NCBI GenBank assembly: GCA_000151295.1
Contig: GG745333.1
Span: forward strand, 263,693-275,369
Length of the DNA stretch: 11,677 bases
Source: Allomyces macrogynus ATCC 38327
Taxonomy: Eukaryota > Blastocladiomycota > Blastocladiomycetes > Blastocladiales > Blastocladiaceae
Direction: 5' to 3'
Shown here: positions 11,109 to 11,677 of the stretch, in pieces
Layout of the letters: every line of letters begins with the position of its first letter
Position numbering within the stretch: the first letter of the stretch is position 1
The notes under the pieces: generated by a model
Seen by the model: only the letters and a program-made list of their open reading frames with translations
What the model was told of the DNA's origin: nothing
Database searches by the model: none
Position numbers and translations under genes: made by a program

Positions 11109-11264
11109 AAACGTGAGGTGGGCGCGGGAGGTGAGCCGACAGGCGAACCCCGGACGAGGGAGACAGGGCAATGTAAAACATGGGGTACAGACAAATAAGT
11201 GAACAAAAGAAAAACGGCAGCACCAGGACGCGACACGGCGCTGCAACGGGGACGGCGGGTGGGA

Positions 11265-11300
11265 TCGCTACCGCTCGCCTTGGGTAGCCTTTGCTAGCTC
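11265..11300 (-). repeat. Right arm of a 36-bp imperfect inverted repeat
   Basis: Reverse complement of 10879-10914 with five mismatches. It begins about 20 nt downstream of the RPS23 stop codon, so it is probably transcribed in the 3' UTR. With the left arm it delimits a 422-bp unit with a 350-bp spacer. Confidence 0.8.
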
Positions 11301-11319
11301 AAACCTACAATGGGGTTTA

Positions 11320-11677
11320 TCAACGGAGCTTCTCCTTCTTCTCCTTGTAGAGGGCAAGTTTGGACACATCCGAGACCTTGACAATCTTGGAGCTGACACC
11401 GGGAATATCACCGACGGCGCGGCCCTTGCGACCGAACGCGGTCACGAGCACCTCGTCGTTCTCATCGACAAAGTTGAGGCAACCGTCGTTGGGCACGAAG
11501 GCCGTGATCTTTCTTGCCGGTCTTGATCAGCTGCACACGCACACACTTTGCGAATGGCCGAGTTTGGGATGCTTGCCCTCAACACCGATCTTTTCCAGGA
11601 CAATGCCCTTGCCGTGCGACGCACCGTCAAACGGCGACGACTTGAAGGCGGCGCCGAACGCGCGCTTCCTTGTGCTG
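11320..11677 (-). CDS. RPS23: 40S ribosomal protein S23 (uS12), 3' part, with three +1 frame disruptions
   Basis: uS12 lines the decoding centre of the small ribosomal subunit. Visible on the minus strand are [20 protein letters not shown], the [15 protein letters not shown] loop region, [34 protein letters not shown] and a terminal KEKKEKLR before TGA (11322-11320). The N-terminal third lies beyond the right edge. The frame is broken between about 11565 and 11510: each of three short A runs on the coding strand (TTT at 11563-11565, 11547-11549 and 11510-11512 on plus) is one base longer than the protein family requires. Read literally, translation stops at the TGA at 11529-11527. Residues normally near-invariant also differ (SSK where RFK is usual after DIPGV; LR instead of PRS at the end). 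It may be a real gene with sequence errors or a decaying copy. A further extra G near 11668 is possible but could be a splice junction. Confidence 0.85.

Larger units (their letters stand above)
10665..11319. other. Intergenic region, RPS23 3' flank to dynein-2 5' flank
   Basis: I see no gene here. The longest minus-strand open frame (10538-11236) begins with GTG, has no similarity I recognise and runs through the dynein intron and 5' flank. The stretch should contain the RPS23 3' UTR and the dynein-2 promoter and 5' UTR. No canonical AATAAA is visible on the minus strand after the RPS23 stop. Structure seen: an inverted repeat, a T-depleted spacer, a pair of GAGGTACCG direct repeats and a small GC-rich hairpin. 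Confidence 0.7.

Noticed and set aside
10538..11236. Minus-strand open frame of 232 codons in the intergenic region
   Set aside because: It starts with GTG, has low-complexity Pro/Arg/Leu-rich composition produced by the pyrimidine-rich strand, and overlaps the proposed dynein first exon in another frame. No conserved motif is visible.
11510..11565. Euplotes-type programmed +1 frameshifting in RPS23
   Set aside because: Those events occur at AAA followed by a stop codon. Here the AAA runs are followed by sense codons and three shifts would be needed within 56 bp.
11442..11630. Minus-strand 62-codon open frame containing PNSAIRK
   Set aside because: It is RPS23 read in a shifted frame; only the piece between two of the extra bases is in register. 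It is part of the disrupted RPS23, not a separate gene.
1..11677. Prokaryotic operon, CRISPR array, phage or transposase gene, tRNA or rRNA
   Set aside because: Spliceosomal introns, a dynein heavy chain and a eukaryotic-type RPS23 exclude a prokaryotic source. I saw no regularly spaced repeats, transposase motifs or structural RNA signatures.

Overview
The window is eukaryotic nuclear DNA, GC-rich by eye, with short spliceosomal introns (74-94 nt, GT..AG) and tightly packed genes. Every gene I can support is on the minus strand. The large gene is a cytoplasmic dynein-2 (IFT dynein, DYNC2H1/DHC1b) heavy chain, so the organism builds cilia or flagella by intraflagellar transport. A zoosporic or flagellate protist (an oomycete, for example) or a flagellate fungus would fit, but the sequence alone does not fix the lineage.

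Layout, read 5'->3' on the minus strand from the right edge. (1) 11677-11320 holds the 3' part of a 40S ribosomal protein S23 gene (uS12 family). Its reading frame is disturbed by three closely spaced +1 insertions, each an AA that became AAA on the coding strand; together they restore the frame. (2) 11319-10665 is an intergenic stretch with no gene I can support. It contains a 36-bp imperfect inverted repeat (10879-10914 and 11265-11300) enclosing a spacer that is strikingly poor in T on the plus strand. (3) 10664-1 is the dynein-2 heavy chain, running off the left edge. It has four introns, all near the 5' end, followed by one exon of 9456 nt that I translated codon by codon without meeting a stop. 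The window encodes about 3446 residues in my model: tail, linker, AAA1 to AAA4, stalk with microtubule-binding domain, AAA5 and most of AAA6. The C-terminal few hundred residues are missing.

The dynein has an intact AAA1 ATPase site. AAA2 has a P-loop lacking the usual Ser/Thr, AAA3 has Arg in place of the P-loop Lys, and AAA4 has no recognisable P-loop. The segments linking AAA2 to AAA3 and AAA3 to AAA4 are much shorter than in the animal protein as I remember it, and the N-terminus also looks short. The two genes have no evident functional link beyond being neighbours on one strand. I see no multi-gene system, mobile-element gene, CRISPR array or RNA gene. Comparisons with human dynein-2 and yeast or human RPS23 are from memory, not from an alignment program.
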